Notes: generated by a model not told the origin, from the sequence alone. A DNA stretch of 64,000 nucleotides from Buttiauxella agrestis (GCF_900446255.1 NZ_UIGI01000001.1:4366763-4430762); one strand, 5' to 3'; shown: positions 35,843-49,801, counted from the stretch's first letter. Made by a program: numbers and translations.

Positions 35843-37255
35843 TTACTTACGCATTGTCGCGATGCGTTTCTTGCCGATAAACATCCAGCACACACCCAAC
35901 AACACAAACCACAATGGCGTTACGATCAGCGCCTGGCGGGTATCTGCTTCCAGTGTCAGCAGCACAATCACAAACACGAAGAATGCCATACACATCCAGC
36001 ACATAAACTTGCCGAGCGGCATTTTATAGATGGATTTTTCATGCAGGTGTGGGCGTTGTTTGCGGTACACCAGATACGAACACAAGATAATCGTCCACAC
36101 GAACATGAACAAAATCGCCGATACGGTGGTGATCATGGTGAATGCAGCAATCACGTTCGGGTTAACGTACAGCATCACCACACCGCCCAACAGGCAGATA
36201 CAAGAGAAGGTTAAACCCTTCGCAGGAACCGCGCGTTTAGAGAGCTTGGCGAACGCTTTCGGTGCCATACCGTCTTGCGCGAGGCCGAAGAGCATACGGC
36301 TGGTCGAAAACACCCCGCTGTTTGCCGAAGAAGCCGCAGAAGTCAGCACCACGAAGTTGATGATGCTCGCGGCGGCAGGAAGACCCACCAACACAAACAG
36401 TTCAACAAACGGGCTTTTATCCGGCACGACTGAACGCCATGGTGTGACTGACATAATCACAATCAGCGCAAACACGTAGAACATGATGATACGAATCGGA
36501 ATGGAGTTGATTGCGCGGGGCAGGGATTTTTCCGGGTCTTTAGTTTCAGCCGCCGTCGTGCCCACCAGCTCAATGCCGACAAACGCAAACACCGCTATCT
36601 GGAAGCCCGCGAAGAAACCACTGATACCTTTCGGGAACCAGCCGCCGTCATTCCACAAGTTATTGATAGAGGCTTCGACACCCGACGGAGAATGGAAATG
36701 GGTCAGAATCATCACCAGGCCAATCACAATCAGCGCGACAATGGCGACGATTTTAATCATCGCGAACCAGAATTCCATTTCCCCGAACATTTTCACGGTG
36801 GCGAGGTTTAAGGTCAGCAGCAGGACGACAACCGAAAGCGATGCGACCCAATCTGAAAGCCCTGGGAACCAGAACTGCGCATAGGCCGTTATCGCCACCA
36901 CGTCGGCCATGCCGGTAACGACCCAGCAGAACCAGTAAGTCCAGCCGGTAAAATACCCCGCCCACGGGCCGAGTAAATCGGCTGCAAAATCACTGAAGGA
37001 TTTGTATTCGAGGTTTGAAAGCAGCAGCTCCCCCATCGCACGCATCACGAAGAACAGCATAAAGCCGATAATCATGTAGACGAAAATGATGGATGGCCCT
37101 GCGAGGCTAATTGTTTTACCGGAGCCCATGAACAGGCCTGTTCCGATGGCTCCGCCAATCGCGATAAGTTGAATGTGACGGTTGGTTAAATTACGCCGTA
37201 GCGACTGCTCAGCCGGAGCCTCAGCTTCGTCTGCAACTTTTATCTGATCTACCAT
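35843..37255 (-). CDS. cycA: D-serine/D-alanine/glycine:H+ symporter CycA
   Basis: This 470-aa inner-membrane permease of the amino acid-polyamine-organocation superfamily has 12 predicted helices and the family signature NRHIQLIAIGGAIGTGLFMGS near residue 25. It imports glycine, D-alanine, D-serine and D-cycloserine. Length matches E. coli. Confidence 0.97.
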   Translation of the reverse strand: MVDQIKVADEAEAPAEQSLRRNLTNRHIQLIAIGGAIGTGLFMGSGKTISLAGPSIIFVYMIIGFMLFFVMRAMGELLLSNLEYKSFSDFAADLLGPWAGYFTGWTYWFCWVVTGMADVVAITAYAQFWFPGLSDWVASLSVVVLLLTLNLATVKMFGEMEFWFAMIKIVAIVALIVIGLVMILTHFHSPSGVEASINNLWNDGGWFPKGISGFFAGFQIAVFAFVGIELVGTTAAETKDPEKSLPRAINSIPIRIIMFYVFALIVIMSVTPWRSVVPDKSPFVELFVLVGLPAAASIINFVVLTSAASSANSGVFSTSRMLFGLAQDGMAPKAFAKLSKRAVPAKGLTFSCICLLGGVVMLYVNPNVIAAFTMITTVSAILFMFVWTIILCSYLVYRKQRPHLHEKSIYKMPLGKFMCWMCMAFFVFVIVLLTLEADTRQALIVTPLWFVLLGVCWMFIGKKRIATMRK

Positions 37256-37519
37256 GTTGTGTTTATCCTGTACCTGTCTGTTGTGTTCAGGCTCTGCTGG
37301 CCTTTATTAAAATTTTGAGGATGTGATGTTGTTGTTCCAGGGAACGCAATGATAGTAGGGAAGAATTGGCGGGTTGAATACTAAGAATGAAATTATTTGT
37401 TAATTTGATGTTTGTTTTGAGTGCAAAATCACGGCTAAAGAGTGAGGAGCCTCACACAAACACTTATGAAGGAAGTGTTTACCAGATAAAATCGTGTTGG
37501 TTTTGTTAATAGCCAAATA

Positions 37520-37541
37520 AAAACCCCGCCGCAGCGGGGTC
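37520..37541 (-). terminator. Terminator of fklB
   Basis: Read on the minus strand, ACCCCGC-TGCG-GCGGGGT is followed by TTTTA, 11 bp after the fklB stop. Confidence 0.88.
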
Positions 37542-37551
37542 GTTTGAACGC

Positions 37552-38172
37552 TTACAGAATTTCCAGCAGTTCAACCTCAAATACCAACGTGCTGTACGGA
37601 GGAATGGACGCACCTGCGCCACGCTCGCCGTATGCCAGGTTATGAGGGATAGTCAGTTCCCACTTAGAGCCAACCGGCATCAGAGTCAGTGCTTCAATCC
37701 AGCCTGCGATAACACCGCTTACCGGGAATTCAGCTGGCTCGCCACGTTGTACTGAGCTGTCGAACACGGTGCCATCAACCAGTTTACCGGTGTAATGCAC
37801 GCGAACGTGATCTTTGCGAGCCGGGATTGGGCCTGTACCCTGAGTCAGAACGCGGAATTGCAGACCAGATTCGGTGCTGCTCACGCCTTCTTTGCTGCTG
37901 TTTTCTTGCAGATATTTCTGACCTTCAACAGCCATTTCTTTCTGGCGTTCCTGGCGAACAGCATCAGCACGCTCGTGAACTTCACGCAGTGCGCGATGAA
38001 CCACGTCAACCGGAACTGCCGGAGCATTCCCTTCCAGCGCATCACGCAGACCAGCTACCAGTGCTTCTGGCAGCAAACCTTGCAGACCAGACTCGCTCAG
38101 TTGTTGACCTACCTGTAAACCAATACCGTAACTTGCTTGCGCTTCGACGCTGTCAAAAGAAGGGGTCGTCAT
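37552..38172 (-). CDS. fklB: FKBP-type peptidyl-prolyl cis-trans isomerase FklB (FKBP22)
   Basis: This 206-aa protein, the E. coli length, has an N-terminal dimerisation domain ([12 protein letters not shown]...) and a C-terminal FKBP domain ([16 protein letters not shown]...[25 protein letters not shown]). It catalyses proline isomerisation. I start it at MTTPSFDS (38172) behind AAAGGAAATCCC. The reading from 38337 adds 55 unrelated residues. Confidence 0.97.
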   Translation of the reverse strand: MTTPSFDSVEAQASYGIGLQVGQQLSESGLQGLLPEALVAGLRDALEGNAPAVPVDVVHRALREVHERADAVRQERQKEMAVEGQKYLQENSSKEGVSSTESGLQFRVLTQGTGPIPARKDHVRVHYTGKLVDGTVFDSSVQRGEPAEFPVSGVIAGWIEALTLMPVGSKWELTIPHNLAYGERGAGASIPPYSTLVFEVELLEIL

Positions 38173-38409
38173 GGGATTTCCTTTAATGTATTTAAAAGCA
38201 AGCCCGCAGCATAACAGCGTCATCCGGACGGGTAAAATGCAAAAGCGGCAAAGGTGACAAATGCAGAGGAAACAGGAACAATGGTTTAGCTGGACGTTAA
38301 ATTGCTGTTGAGCGTCACGTAAAGCTGGATTGTTCAATGCATCAAACAGTTAGCGTTCTATAATGGAGTGGATAAATGAACCGAGCACATTGTGTGGAAA
38401 TGAGGAGTA

Positions 38410-39015
38410 ATGCCGATGCGATTCGCTGTTAAACCCTGGCTTGCGCGGATTTGGCATGCACCCGATAATTTCCGCCTGATGGACCCACTTCCGGTCATGC
38501 ATCGACGTGGAATTATTATTGCCGCGATCGTGGTGGTACTCGGTTTCCTGTGGCCTACGCCAGATGAAACCACTCGCCCGGTCACACGCGACGCGCAGCT
38601 TTCCATTGAATCGCAATCCCCAATTCGTGCCCACTTAGTCAACCCGCCAGCCAATACCGAGCCTGCGACTCCTGTCGAACCTTCTCGCATTGAAGAACAG
38701 CCGCAAGTCGAAACTCAGGCACCTGTTCCGCACGCTAATAATGACATTGAGCAGCAATGGCGTTCGTATCGTGTGGAATCCGGGCAGACGATGGCGCAGC
38801 TGTTCCGCGATCATAATTTACCGCCCGCAGATGTCTATTCGATGGCGCAGGTAGAAGGCAGCAATAAGCCGCTGAGTACTTTGCAAACCGGGCAGATGGT
38901 GCAGATTCGCCAGAATGCGAATGGCGTAGTGACGGGGCTGACGATTGATATTGGTAACGATCAGCAGGTGCTGTTTACACGCCAGCCTGATGGCAGCTTC
39001 GTACGGGCGCGTTAA
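38410..39015 (+). CDS. ytfB: YtfB, cell-division-associated OapA/LysM-like protein
   Basis: This 201-aa single-pass inner-membrane protein has a cytoplasmic N-terminus (HAPDNFRLMDPLPVMHRRG), a membrane segment at about residues 34-46, a Pro/Gln-rich linker and a periplasmic OapA/LysM-like domain (YRVESGQTMAQLFRDHNLPPADVYSMAQ). E. coli YtfB localises to the division ring and binds glycans. The linker is about ten residues shorter here. GAGGAG immediately precedes the ATG. Confidence 0.93.
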   Translation: MPMRFAVKPWLARIWHAPDNFRLMDPLPVMHRRGIIIAAIVVVLGFLWPTPDETTRPVTRDAQLSIESQSPIRAHLVNPPANTEPATPVEPSRIEEQPQVETQAPVPHANNDIEQQWRSYRVESGQTMAQLFRDHNLPPADVYSMAQVEGSNKPLSTLQTGQMVQIRQNANGVVTGLTIDIGNDQQVLFTRQPDGSFVRAR

Positions 39016-39052
39016 TTTTTTGGGGATTTATTTTTAGATTCAGAAATGCAAA

Positions 39053-39073
39053 ACGCCGGCACAAGGCCGGCGT
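39053..39073 (-). terminator. Terminator of the rpsF-priB-rpsR-rplI operon
   Basis: The stem ACGCCGGC / GCCGGCGT is followed on the minus strand by TTTTGC, 26 bp after the rplI stop. It may also stop ytfB transcripts from the other side. Confidence 0.8.
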
Positions 39074-39098
39074 CTTAACGTATATACGTCCGCGTAAA

Positions 39099-39563
<465 letters not shown>

Positions 39564-39590
39564 TCAAAGTCATTAATGGACAGTGGCCGA

Positions 39591-40140
<550 letters not shown>

Positions 40141-40146
40141 TGGAAA

Positions 40147-40640
<494 letters not shown>

Positions 40641-40643
40641 GTA

Positions 40644-40672
40644 ATCATACAAGCGCAGCCCAATTAACTCAA
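40644..40672 (-). promoter_or_regulatory. rpsF operon promoter
   Basis: On the minus strand TTGAGT (40667-40672), 17 bp, then TATGAT (40644-40649) is a good sigma-70 promoter about 100 bp upstream of rpsF. Confidence 0.75.
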
Positions 40673-40902
40673 GGTGATATGGAAATTAATTCTTTTGCAT
40701 GAAGGATAAAGTTTCAACAACAGGCTAACCCGGTGAAATTTATAACTTTGAGCTGAATCGCTTAAATTTTTTGACCAACACCATCAGAAATGGTCGCTTT
40801 TTATTCAATGATGAGGGATTACACTTGTTGTCATAGGCCGCCACTTTTTATTAACAGGAACGACGACCGCAGCAGACACATTAAGTTGTAGTGGAGCGGA
40901 CC

Positions 40903-41178
40903 ATGAAAATGATTACTTTAGCTTTTGTCGCTGTTTTCTTGCTTTGCTCGAATGCGACAGCCGCTATCAAAATCGACAACCATCAGGCCAAAAATATGGA
41001 TGATGTAATGAGTTTGGGCGTGATTTACATCAATCATAATTTTGCTACTGAACAAGAGGCTGAAGTCGCGATCGAAAACGACGCGGATCAACACGGAGCA
41101 AAGTACTACCACTCGATATTGATGAGAGAACCCGGTAGCAACGGCAATATGCATGTCAGCGCCGACATCTACCGCTAA
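40903..41178 (+). CDS. yjfY: YjfY, small periplasmic YhcN/YdgH-family protein
   Basis: This 91-aa protein has a signal peptide (MKMITLAFVAVFLLCSNATA), followed by the DUF1471-type domain (NMDDVMSLGVIYINHNFATEQEAE...KYYHSILMREPGSNGNMHVSADIYR) that closely matches E. coli YjfY. I start at the ATG at 40903, with GGAG 8 nt upstream. The in-frame GTG at 40891 overlaps that ribosome site. The family is linked to stress and biofilm. This member's role is unknown. Confidence 0.92.
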   Translation: MKMITLAFVAVFLLCSNATAAIKIDNHQAKNMDDVMSLGVIYINHNFATEQEAEVAIENDADQHGAKYYHSILMREPGSNGNMHVSADIYR

Positions 41179-41247
41179 CTGAATGCAATGAAGTAGTGAA
41201 GTAATGCGTTAACACCAGGAATACCACAACGACATAGAAAGCCAACG

Positions 41248-41275
41248 TTGCCCCCGCTTGCGGGGGCCTTTTTAT
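41248..41275 (+). terminator. Terminator downstream of yjfY
   Basis: TTGCCCCCGC-TTGC-GGGGGCC is followed by TTTTTATT, about 70 bp after the yjfY stop. Confidence 0.85.
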
Positions 41276-41400
41276 TACGCGAACTCATTCAAAATAAAGA
41301 GGTGTTGGCTGCGTTCACTCACCCCAGTCACTTACTTGAGTAAGCTCCCGGGGATTCGCTCGCTTGCCGCCTACCTGTATTTCGAATGAGTGCGCGTAAT
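41274..41400. repeat. ERIC element (127 bp)
   Basis: The central CTCACCCCAGTCACTTAC and GTAAGCTCCCGGGGATTC blocks are the sequences targeted by the classical ERIC2 and ERIC1R primers. The element is exactly 127 bp from ATTACGCGAACTCATTC to its imperfect inverted copy GAATGAGTGCGCGTAAT. These ends differ from the standard TATACCC/GGGTATA termini of the copy at 55401-55527. Confidence 0.88.
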
Positions 41401-41414
41401 TGTCGATTAACACT

Positions 41415-42104
41415 CTACTCATGTTGGCCGTAATAGGCATTTTTGCCGTGTTTACGTTGGAAGTGCTTGTTCATTAAATAGCTATCGATCGGTTTTAACT
41501 GCGGATTAATGCCGCGCGAGATCCATGCCATTCGTGCGACTTCCTCCATAACCACCGCGTTATGAACGGCGTCTTCAATACTTTTTCCCCACGCAAATGG
41601 CCCGTGCTGATAAACCACAATACCTGGAGTGTGCAACGGATTAGTATTGTTCAGCGTTTCAATAATAACGTTGCCGGTATTTAACTCGTATTCACCCTGC
41701 ACTTCTTCGCTGGTCAGCGGGCGCGAGCACGGAATATCCCCGAAAAAATAATCGGCATGGGTAGTGCCAAGCGCCGGAATACTTAGTCCGGCCTGCGCCC
41801 AGGCCGTAGCGTGAGTGGAATGAGTGTGAACCACACCGCCAATTTCTGGGTATTGCTTATAAAGCGCCAGGTGCGTTGCGGTATCTGACGATGGTCGATA
41901 CTTGCCTTCAATCACCACACCGTTCATATCCACGATAACCATGTCGTTAGCAGACATTGTCTCGTAAGGCACCCCACTAGGCTTGATGGCTATACACTGC
42001 TTCTCACGGTCGATACCACTGACATTTCCCCAGGTAAATGTCACCAGCCCATGGCGCGGTAACGCCATATTCGCTTCAAAAACCTGCTGCTTAAGCTGTT
42101 GCAT
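41415..42104 (-). CDS. ulaF: L-ribulose-5-phosphate 4-epimerase UlaF
   Basis: This is the last step of anaerobic L-ascorbate catabolism, converting L-ribulose 5-phosphate to D-xylulose 5-phosphate. The 229-aa class II aldolase has the zinc-ligand stretch [12 protein letters not shown] and the catalytic region [14 protein letters not shown] start at [13 protein letters not shown] (42104), matching E. coli. It overlaps the 3' end of ulaE by 14 bp. Confidence 0.97.
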   Translation of the reverse strand: MQQLKQQVFEANMALPRHGLVTFTWGNVSGIDREKQCIAIKPSGVPYETMSANDMVIVDMNGVVIEGKYRPSSDTATHLALYKQYPEIGGVVHTHSTHATAWAQAGLSIPALGTTHADYFFGDIPCSRPLTSEEVQGEYELNTGNVIIETLNNTNPLHTPGIVVYQHGPFAWGKSIEDAVHNAVVMEEVARMAWISRGINPQLKPIDSYLMNKHFQRKHGKNAYYGQHE

Positions 42105-42957
42105 GATTAGTCTCCACAAGCCCGGCAGTTACCATGCGCGCTAATACCCAATCGCGAGCGGCGATGACTTCAGCAATCGGATCAGCGGCATTTTCGCTCC
42201 ACATTTCAATCAAATACGGACCGCGATAACCACTGCGTTTCAAGGTCTCAAAACAGCGTTCAAATTCCACCACACCGCTTCCGAAAGGAACGTTTTTAAA
42301 TACGCCGGGGCGGGTGTCTTTTACGTGAACCGCAACGATGTGCCCTCGCCCGGCCTCAAGCTCCATCTGCACGTCGTTATCCCATGCGGATAAATTGCCG
42401 ATATCCGGGTAGAGCTGGAACCATGGATTATTCAAATAATGCGCGTATCCCATCGCTTTACTAATGGAATTCATCAGCGGGTAGTCCATGATTTCCATCG
42501 CCAGCGTCACCTGAGCGCGGCTCGCCATTTCAACTGCCAGCGTCAAACCCTCGCGGAAACGACGACGCGTTTCGTCATTCGCTTGCTGGTAATAAACGTC
42601 ATAACCTGCCAGCTGAATAACGCGGATCCCGACATCCTGCGCAAACTCGATGGCTTTACGCATGATCTCCAGCCCATGATTACGCACCGCGTCGTCTTCA
42701 CTTCCTAATGGATAACGACGATGAGCGCTCAGACACATCGAGGGAACACGAACCCCGGTTTGCGCGACAGCCTGCACTAGCGAAAGACGCTGCTCCCGGC
42801 TCCACTCCAGACGCGCCAGTCGCTCGTCTGTTTCATCAACCGACATCTCAACAAAATCGAAATCCAGGCGGGCTGCCAGTTGCAACCTCTCCAGCCAGCA
42901 CTCCCCGGCGGGGAGTGCTTTTTCGTAGATGCCCAGTGGAACTTGCTTATGTAACAT
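42091..42957 (-). CDS. ulaE: L-xylulose-5-phosphate 3-epimerase UlaE
   Basis: This 288-aa TIM-barrel epimerase converts L-xylulose 5-phosphate to L-ribulose 5-phosphate. Metal and substrate residues lie in [29 protein letters not shown] and [11 protein letters not shown]. The start [19 protein letters not shown] matches E. coli. It is embedded in ulaABCDEF. Confidence 0.97.
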   Translation of the reverse strand: MLHKQVPLGIYEKALPAGECWLERLQLAARLDFDFVEMSVDETDERLARLEWSREQRLSLVQAVAQTGVRVPSMCLSAHRRYPLGSEDDAVRNHGLEIMRKAIEFAQDVGIRVIQLAGYDVYYQQANDETRRRFREGLTLAVEMASRAQVTLAMEIMDYPLMNSISKAMGYAHYLNNPWFQLYPDIGNLSAWDNDVQMELEAGRGHIVAVHVKDTRPGVFKNVPFGSGVVEFERCFETLKRSGYRGPYLIEMWSENAADPIAEVIAARDWVLARMVTAGLVETNHATA

Positions 42958-42966
42958 GAGCAGTCC

Positions 42967-43623
42967 TTAACCCCAGAGCTGGGCGATAGCGCGCTTGAAC
43001 TGGCGAGCGGCTTCTACCGGCGAAGCCGCATCACGAATGCTGCGACCGGCGATAAACACATGAATAGGAATACCTTTAAACAGCGGTAAATCTTCCAGCG
43101 CCAGGCCACCCGTAACCGTCACTTTAAAGCCCATATCGGAAAGACGCTTTATAGCGCTGATGTCGGCTTCACTCCAGGCTACACCCGCTGCCTGTGCGTC
43201 ACGACTACGGTGATAAACCACCTGTTCAATACCTGCCGCACGCCATTCTTGCGCCTGCTCCCAGGTCCAGAAACCGGTCAGTTCAATCTGCACATCGCCG
43301 TTAAATTCGCGGGCCACTTCCAGAGCGCCTTTGGTGGTATTGATATCGGCACAACAAATCACCGTTACCCAATCTGCATTCGCTTCAAAACACATACGTG
43401 AGAGAATTTTCCCGGCATCCGCAATTTTGGCATCGGCCAGAACGATTTTATGTGGGTAAAGCGCCTTAAGGTCACGTACCGCGCGAACCCCTTCGCCGAC
43501 ACAAAGAATGGTTCCCACTTCAATAATGTCGACTTCCTCGGCAATCAGGCGCGTGGTTTTGTAAGCGTCTGACATCGTCTGGTTATCCAGCGCAACTTGC
43601 AGCATCGGTAATGAATGAGACAT
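42967..43623 (-). CDS. ulaD: 3-keto-L-gulonate-6-phosphate decarboxylase UlaD
   Basis: This 218-aa enzyme of the orotidine-monophosphate-decarboxylase suprafamily forms L-xylulose 5-phosphate and CO2. The Mg-binding DAKIADAGK motif is near residues 64-72, with the phosphate-binding VTGGL and VFIAGRSI near the C-terminus. It lies 9 bp upstream of ulaE. Confidence 0.97.
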   Translation of the reverse strand: MSHSLPMLQVALDNQTMSDAYKTTRLIAEEVDIIEVGTILCVGEGVRAVRDLKALYPHKIVLADAKIADAGKILSRMCFEANADWVTVICCADINTTKGALEVAREFNGDVQIELTGFWTWEQAQEWRAAGIEQVVYHRSRDAQAAGVAWSEADISAIKRLSDMGFKVTVTGGLALEDLPLFKGIPIHVFIAGRSIRDAASPVEAARQFKRAIAQLWG

Positions 43624-43633
43624 ATAAAACTCC

Positions 43634-44104
43634 TTAAACAGTAGCCGACGCCGTAGCGCGGTCGATTAAATCCAGAACGTCCTGCTCGCAACGGCAGGCA
43701 CGTAAGCGGTCAAAATTAGCTTCATCTTCAAACAGATTGACGATTTGCATGATGCCCACTTCCTGATGAGTTGTGGCATCAACGGCGGCCATGGTGATGA
43801 GGATATCCACCGGGTCGTTATCGTCATGGTTAAACACCAGCGGTGTTTTCAGCGTGACCAGAGAAAAACCGGTGCTTTTCACCCCTTCTTCCGGGCGACC
43901 ATGTGGCATAGCGAGGCCCGGAGCGATGACAAAGTAGGGGCCAAATTGCGCTACGCCATCGAGGATGGCCTGGTAATATCGCGGTTCGACGATGCCTGCA
44001 TCCACCAGCAAATCGACGCCTATTTTTACCGCTTCCTGCCAAGTGTTGGCTTCCGCCTGCAAACGTACTGAATGATTTTGTGCCAGAGAATCACGTAATT
44101 TCAT
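43634..44104 (-). CDS. ulaC: L-ascorbate PTS EIIA component UlaC
   Basis: This 156-aa cytoplasmic phosphocarrier receives phosphate from HPr and passes it to UlaB. The phosphorylatable His68 lies in [15 protein letters not shown]. It is about two residues longer than E. coli UlaC. Confidence 0.97.
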   Translation of the reverse strand: MKLRDSLAQNHSVRLQAEANTWQEAVKIGVDLLVDAGIVEPRYYQAILDGVAQFGPYFVIAPGLAMPHGRPEEGVKSTGFSLVTLKTPLVFNHDDNDPVDILITMAAVDATTHQEVGIMQIVNLFEDEANFDRLRACRCEQDVLDLIDRATASATV

Positions 44105-44113
44105 TGGCGTTCC

Positions 44114-44419
44114 TTACTTCAGATCCTGAGGAAAATGCGCGGTGATCACTTCCATCAGCTTCGGTCCGAAATCCGCCGCAGACAGCATGTTGCGCACTCC
44201 CACCACATGTTTGTTGCCAGTCACAGTGATTTCGCCAGCGATATGCGTCGAGGCAATAATCACATCAGCACCGCTTAGTTCACTTTTGTACTCACCCACG
44301 GCACAACTGTTTACGGAATGATCCACCCCCTGCTGAGTCAGAAACTGATCCACTTTCATTTTCATAATCATGGAACTACCTTGCCCGTTACCACACACTG
44401 CCAGAATTCGTACGGTCAT
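44114..44419 (-). CDS. ulaB: L-ascorbate PTS EIIB component UlaB
   Basis: This 101-aa cytoplasmic component has the phosphorylated Cys9 in the loop [15 protein letters not shown]. It phosphorylates ascorbate entering through UlaA. It lies 12 bp after ulaA. Confidence 0.98.
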   Translation of the reverse strand: MTVRILAVCGNGQGSSMIMKMKVDQFLTQQGVDHSVNSCAVGEYKSELSGADVIIASTHIAGEITVTGNKHVVGVRNMLSAADFGPKLMEVITAHFPQDLK

Positions 44420-44431
44420 AATCTCAATTCC

Positions 44432-46207
<1,776 letters not shown>

Positions 46208-47272
46208 ATGAGTAAGGTAAAAACGATTACCCGCGAATCCTGGATTTTAAGCACGTTCCCGGAGTGGGGAAGTTGGTTGAATGAAGAGATTGAACAAGAA
46301 GTTGTCGCCCCTGGAACCTTTGCGATGTGGTGGCTGGGCTGTACCGGTATCTGGCTGAAATCCCAGGGTGAGGCAAATATCTGCGTAGATTTCTGGTGCG
46401 GTACGGGTAAGCAAAGCCATGGTAATCCGCTCATGAAAGCAGGTCATCAGATGCAGCGCATGGCTGGAGTAGAAAAATTACAGCCTAATCTGCGCACCAC
46501 TCCGTTTGTGCTCGATCCTTTTGCCATTCGCAAGATTGATGCGGTGCTTTCAACACACGATCACAACGATCATATCGACGTCAACGTAGCCGCTGCCGTG
46601 ATGCAAAATTGCGCTGAAGACGTGCCTTTTATTGGGCCACAGACCTGCGTGGATTTATGGATTGGTTGGGGCGTTCCACGTGAGCGCTGCATTGTGATGA
46701 AACCGGGCGATATCGTGAAAGTGAAAGATATTGAAATTCACGCCCTCGATGCTTTTGATCGCACCGCGCTTATCACACTGCCCGCCGGGGAAAAGGCGGC
46801 AGGCGTGTTACCCGACGGCATGGACCAGCGTGCGGTGAACTACTTGTTCAAAACACCTGGCGGCAACCTTTACCACAGCGGTGATTCCCACTATTCCAAC
46901 TATTACGCGAAACACGGAAATGACCATCAGATTGATGTTGCGCTAGGCTCCTACGGTGAGAACCCACGTGGCATCACGGATAAAATGACCAGTGCCGATA
47001 TTTTACGCATGGCTGAGTCACTCAATACCAAAGTTGTCATCCCTTTCCATCATGATATCTGGTCGAATTTCCAGGCCGATCCACAAGAGATCCGCGTTTT
47101 GTGGAACATGAAGAAAGATCGCCTGAAATACGGCTTTAAGCCGTTTATCTGGCAGGTGGGTGGTAAATTCACCTGGCCGCTGGATAAAGATTTGTTCGAG
47201 TATCACTACCCACGCGGGTTTGACGATTGCTTCACTCTGGAACCAGATTTACCCTTTAAATCGTTCCTGTAA
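46208..47272 (+). CDS. ulaG: L-ascorbate-6-phosphate lactonase UlaG
   Basis: This 354-aa cytoplasmic metallo-beta-lactamase-fold enzyme opens the lactone ring of ascorbate 6-phosphate. The metal motif is [11 protein letters not shown] near residue 115, with further ligands in [10 protein letters not shown] and [10 protein letters not shown] start at [11 protein letters not shown] (46208) behind AAGAGGAG. The ATG at 46163 is rejected because it adds 15 residues to the well-matched start. Confidence 0.97.
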   Translation: MSKVKTITRESWILSTFPEWGSWLNEEIEQEVVAPGTFAMWWLGCTGIWLKSQGEANICVDFWCGTGKQSHGNPLMKAGHQMQRMAGVEKLQPNLRTTPFVLDPFAIRKIDAVLSTHDHNDHIDVNVAAAVMQNCAEDVPFIGPQTCVDLWIGWGVPRERCIVMKPGDIVKVKDIEIHALDAFDRTALITLPAGEKAAGVLPDGMDQRAVNYLFKTPGGNLYHSGDSHYSNYYAKHGNDHQIDVALGSYGENPRGITDKMTSADILRMAESLNTKVVIPFHHDIWSNFQADPQEIRVLWNMKKDRLKYGFKPFIWQVGGKFTWPLDKDLFEYHYPRGFDDCFTLEPDLPFKSFL

Positions 47273-47280
47273 GTTTAAAC

Positions 47281-47308
47281 AGCCGGGTAAAATGCCCGGC
47301 TTTTCTTT
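47281..47308 (+). terminator. Terminator of ulaG
   Basis: AGCCGGG-TAAAAT-GCCCGGCT is followed by TTTCTTTT, 9 bp after the ulaG stop. Confidence 0.88.
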
Positions 47309-47368
47309 TAGGTATTTCATTCTTTTTCAAATATCATCTTTAAAAATCATCTTTCATCGGGAATACGC

Positions 47369-48124
47369 ATGACCGAAGCACAACGCCATCAGATCCTGCT
47401 CGAGCTGCTCCAGCAAACAGGGTTTGTAACCGTCGAACAAGTTATGGAACGACTTGCCATTTCTCCTGCAACTGCACGACGTGACATTAATAAGCTGGAT
47501 GAAAGCGGCAAGCTGAAAAAAGTCCGTAACGGTGCCGAAGCCATCAGCCAACAGCGCCAGCGCTGGACACCGATGAACATTCATTTGACGCCTAATCACG
47601 ATGAGAAAAGCCGTATTGCCACTGCGGCCTCGGCTCTTGTAAAGCAGGGTGAAAGTGTTGTGATCAACTGCGGATCGACCGCTTTTTTACTCGGCCAGCA
47701 GATCTGCGGAAAACCGGTGCAAATCATCACTAACTACCTCCCTCTTGCGAATTACCTTATCGATCAAGAGCATGACAGTGTTGTTATCATGGGAGGGCAG
47801 TACAATAAGAGCCATTCGATTACCCTCGGCCCCCAGGATAACGAAACATCTCTATATGCCGGGCACTGGATGTTTACCAGCGGCAAAGGTTTAACTGCCG
47901 AGGGTCTTTATAAGACCGATATGTTGACGGCTATGGCAGAACAGAAAATGTTGGGGGTGGTGGGTAAATTGGCGGTACTGGTCGATAGTTCTAAAGTCGG
48001 GCAACGGGCTGGGATGCTATTTAGCCGGGCAGAACAAATTGATTTAGTGATTACTGGCAAGCAAGCCAACCCTGAAGTGGTCAAAAAGCTTGAGGATCAG
48101 GGCGTGCAGGTCATTCTGGTTTGA
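47369..48124 (+). CDS. ulaR: DeoR-family repressor UlaR
   Basis: This 251-aa regulator has an N-terminal DeoR helix-turn-helix ([25 protein letters not shown]) and a C-terminal sugar-phosphate-sensing domain. In E. coli it represses ulaG and ulaABCDEF and is relieved by L-ascorbate 6-phosphate. Its stop is immediately adjacent to the convergent yjfP stop. Confidence 0.96.
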   Translation: MTEAQRHQILLELLQQTGFVTVEQVMERLAISPATARRDINKLDESGKLKKVRNGAEAISQQRQRWTPMNIHLTPNHDEKSRIATAASALVKQGESVVINCGSTAFLLGQQICGKPVQIITNYLPLANYLIDQEHDSVVIMGGQYNKSHSITLGPQDNETSLYAGHWMFTSGKGLTAEGLYKTDMLTAMAEQKMLGVVGKLAVLVDSSKVGQRAGMLFSRAEQIDLVITGKQANPEVVKKLEDQGVQVILV

Positions 48125-48850
48125 TTAAAGGTTTTCACAAAAGAAGCGCCTGGCGGCCTCTAAGGCCGTAGGCGTAATACGATGCTTTACGCCTGCTTCC
48201 CGTAAACAGAGCATGTGTTTATCCAGCCCATTTTCGATCAGCGCGTGTTCCAGACGCCATGTTTCTGTTGCCGGAACGACATCATCCTGCTCACCATGCC
48301 ACAGCAAAAGTGGTCGGTTCCCAATTTTTTCGAGTTGATGGCTAATGTCGTAGTCAGCAAGTTTGTTAAGGGAGTCGAGGTCCAACGCCTGCGGGGGGAA
48401 CAAATTCTTCCCAAGCGACATGAAATATCCCGACCCCATCAGGCACGCCACGCAGCGCACTTGCGGGTAACGCGCCATAATTCCCAGCGCTGTCATTCCT
48501 CCCATTGAAGCGCCACCCACGGCAATTCGTTGCTCATCGACTGGATAACGTTCAGATAAAGCCTGCTGAAGCTGTGAAAACTCATCAATGTTACTTTTGA
48601 GAATCGACCAGAATTGGTACAGACGGGCGCTTTCATCACCATCAAAACGCGCCCCGTGTTGTTGGGCATCGGGCATAATCACCCGCATTCCAGACTGAGC
48701 TAATGCCACGGCAAAGTAGCTGTAAACCAGTTTCGATGATGTAAAACCATGATAGAAAAACACGACGGGAAGTTGGCTCTCTTTTTTCCCGGCAGGTACA
48801 GCATGCAGAACTTCAATACCGGCCAACTGTTCGGTGTACATTTCTATCAT
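48125..48850 (-). CDS. yjfP: YjfP, alpha/beta-hydrolase carboxylesterase
   Basis: This 241-aa alpha/beta hydrolase has the nucleophile elbow GGASMGG, the oxyanion region FYHGFTSS and an Asp/His pair in GEQDDVVPA and GVKHRITP. E. coli YjfP has esterase activity on short-chain esters. It is slightly shorter than E. coli (249 aa). It converges directly on ulaR with no intergenic bases. Confidence 0.93.
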   Translation of the reverse strand: MIEMYTEQLAGIEVLHAVPAGKKESQLPVVFFYHGFTSSKLVYSYFAVALAQSGMRVIMPDAQQHGARFDGDESARLYQFWSILKSNIDEFSQLQQALSERYPVDEQRIAVGGASMGGMTALGIMARYPQVRCVACLMGSGYFMSLGKNLFPPQALDLDSLNKLADYDISHQLEKIGNRPLLLWHGEQDDVVPATETWRLEHALIENGLDKHMLCLREAGVKHRITPTALEAARRFFCENL

Positions 48851-49071
48851 GGGATTCGTTCCGTATCAGGGTGAGACTTCCTTTGTAAGCCAGCAACCAC
48901 GGGATGGCAAGCTATTGGCACCAGGGGAGAATTCTTAACTATGAGATCTGCTTAGCGATTTTCATTCGAAAGTGATTAAAAAGCGCGGGGGAGCTAACAG
49001 AATGGGAACATTCCCTCTTCTTCGAAAAAAACCGGAGCTACAATATGTGTATTAAGAGACGAGAAACGATC

Positions 49072-49374
49072 ATGCGACTGTTATCAGCTTTGCTAATTGC
49101 GATGACGCTCAGTGCCTGTAGCGTGTTACAAGGTACGCCGCAGCCTGCACCGCCAGCAACCGGAACGCCTCAGGAAATTCAGCGTTATCAAACGCAGGGT
49201 TTAACCAAGATAGGAACGGTAACAGCACTTGAGCGCGGCTCACCAATGGACTCTGAGACAGCGCTAAAAGAAAAGGCAATTGCTGCAAAAGCAGATTACT
49301 ACGTCATCTTGTTAAACGATGAGACGGTGGTGCCGGGCCAGTGGTACGCCCAGGCGATTTTATACCGTAAGTAA
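49072..49374 (+). CDS. bsmA: BsmA, biofilm/stress outer-membrane lipoprotein
   Basis: From the ATG at 49072 the product is 100 aa, with a lipoprotein signal MRLLSALLIAMTLSAC (lipidated Cys16) followed by a Pro-rich linker and a YhcN/DUF1471-type domain (QTQGLTKIGTVTAL...PGQWYAQAILYRK). It matches E. coli BsmA (YjfO), tied to peroxide and acid stress in biofilms. An in-frame ATG at 49045 would place nine charged residues before the lipoprotein signal and is less likely. Confidence 0.88.
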   Translation: MRLLSALLIAMTLSACSVLQGTPQPAPPATGTPQEIQRYQTQGLTKIGTVTALERGSPMDSETALKEKAIAAKADYYVILLNDETVVPGQWYAQAILYRK

Positions 49375-49525
49375 TTAGCGCTGACTTATTTATGCAGATT
49401 TACAAAGCCTTGCACCAATTGATCGTTTGTTATGCACAATGAACTTCAGCCAACGGACAGGTCTGGGGTTCGCCAACGCGAAGGAATGCCCTGCTGATTT
49501 AGGGTAAGTATTAAAGGAGCTAATT

Positions 49526-49801
49526 ATGAAACGATCGCTTGCCTTAACCTCGCTATTATTGTCGGTTGGGTTAATCACAACGTCGGCGCAATCGGCAGAA
49601 GATGTTGCCGCAGATTGTGTGACGGGTTTGAATGAAATCGGCATGATTTCAGTAAACGGTATTGCCGGTAGCGTGCAAGATGTGGAAAAAGTGATTGCCT
49701 TAAAGGCTGATGAACACGGTGCATCGTATTATCGCATCGTAAAAATGCAGGAAAACCAGCTTGCTGAAGGCTGGCGTGTACAAGCCATTATTTATGCATA
49801 A
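49526..49801 (+). CDS. yjfN: YjfN, small periplasmic YhcN/YdgH-family protein
   Basis: This 91-aa protein has a signal peptide (MKRSLALTSLLLSVGLITTSAQS) and a DUF1471-type domain containing ADCVTGLNEIGMISVNGIAGSVQDVEKVI. E. coli YjfN has been reported to influence the DegP periplasmic protease. AAAGGAG precedes the ATG. It follows bsmA by about 150 bp in the same direction. Confidence 0.92.
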   Translation: MKRSLALTSLLLSVGLITTSAQSAEDVAADCVTGLNEIGMISVNGIAGSVQDVEKVIALKADEHGASYYRIVKMQENQLAEGWRVQAIIYA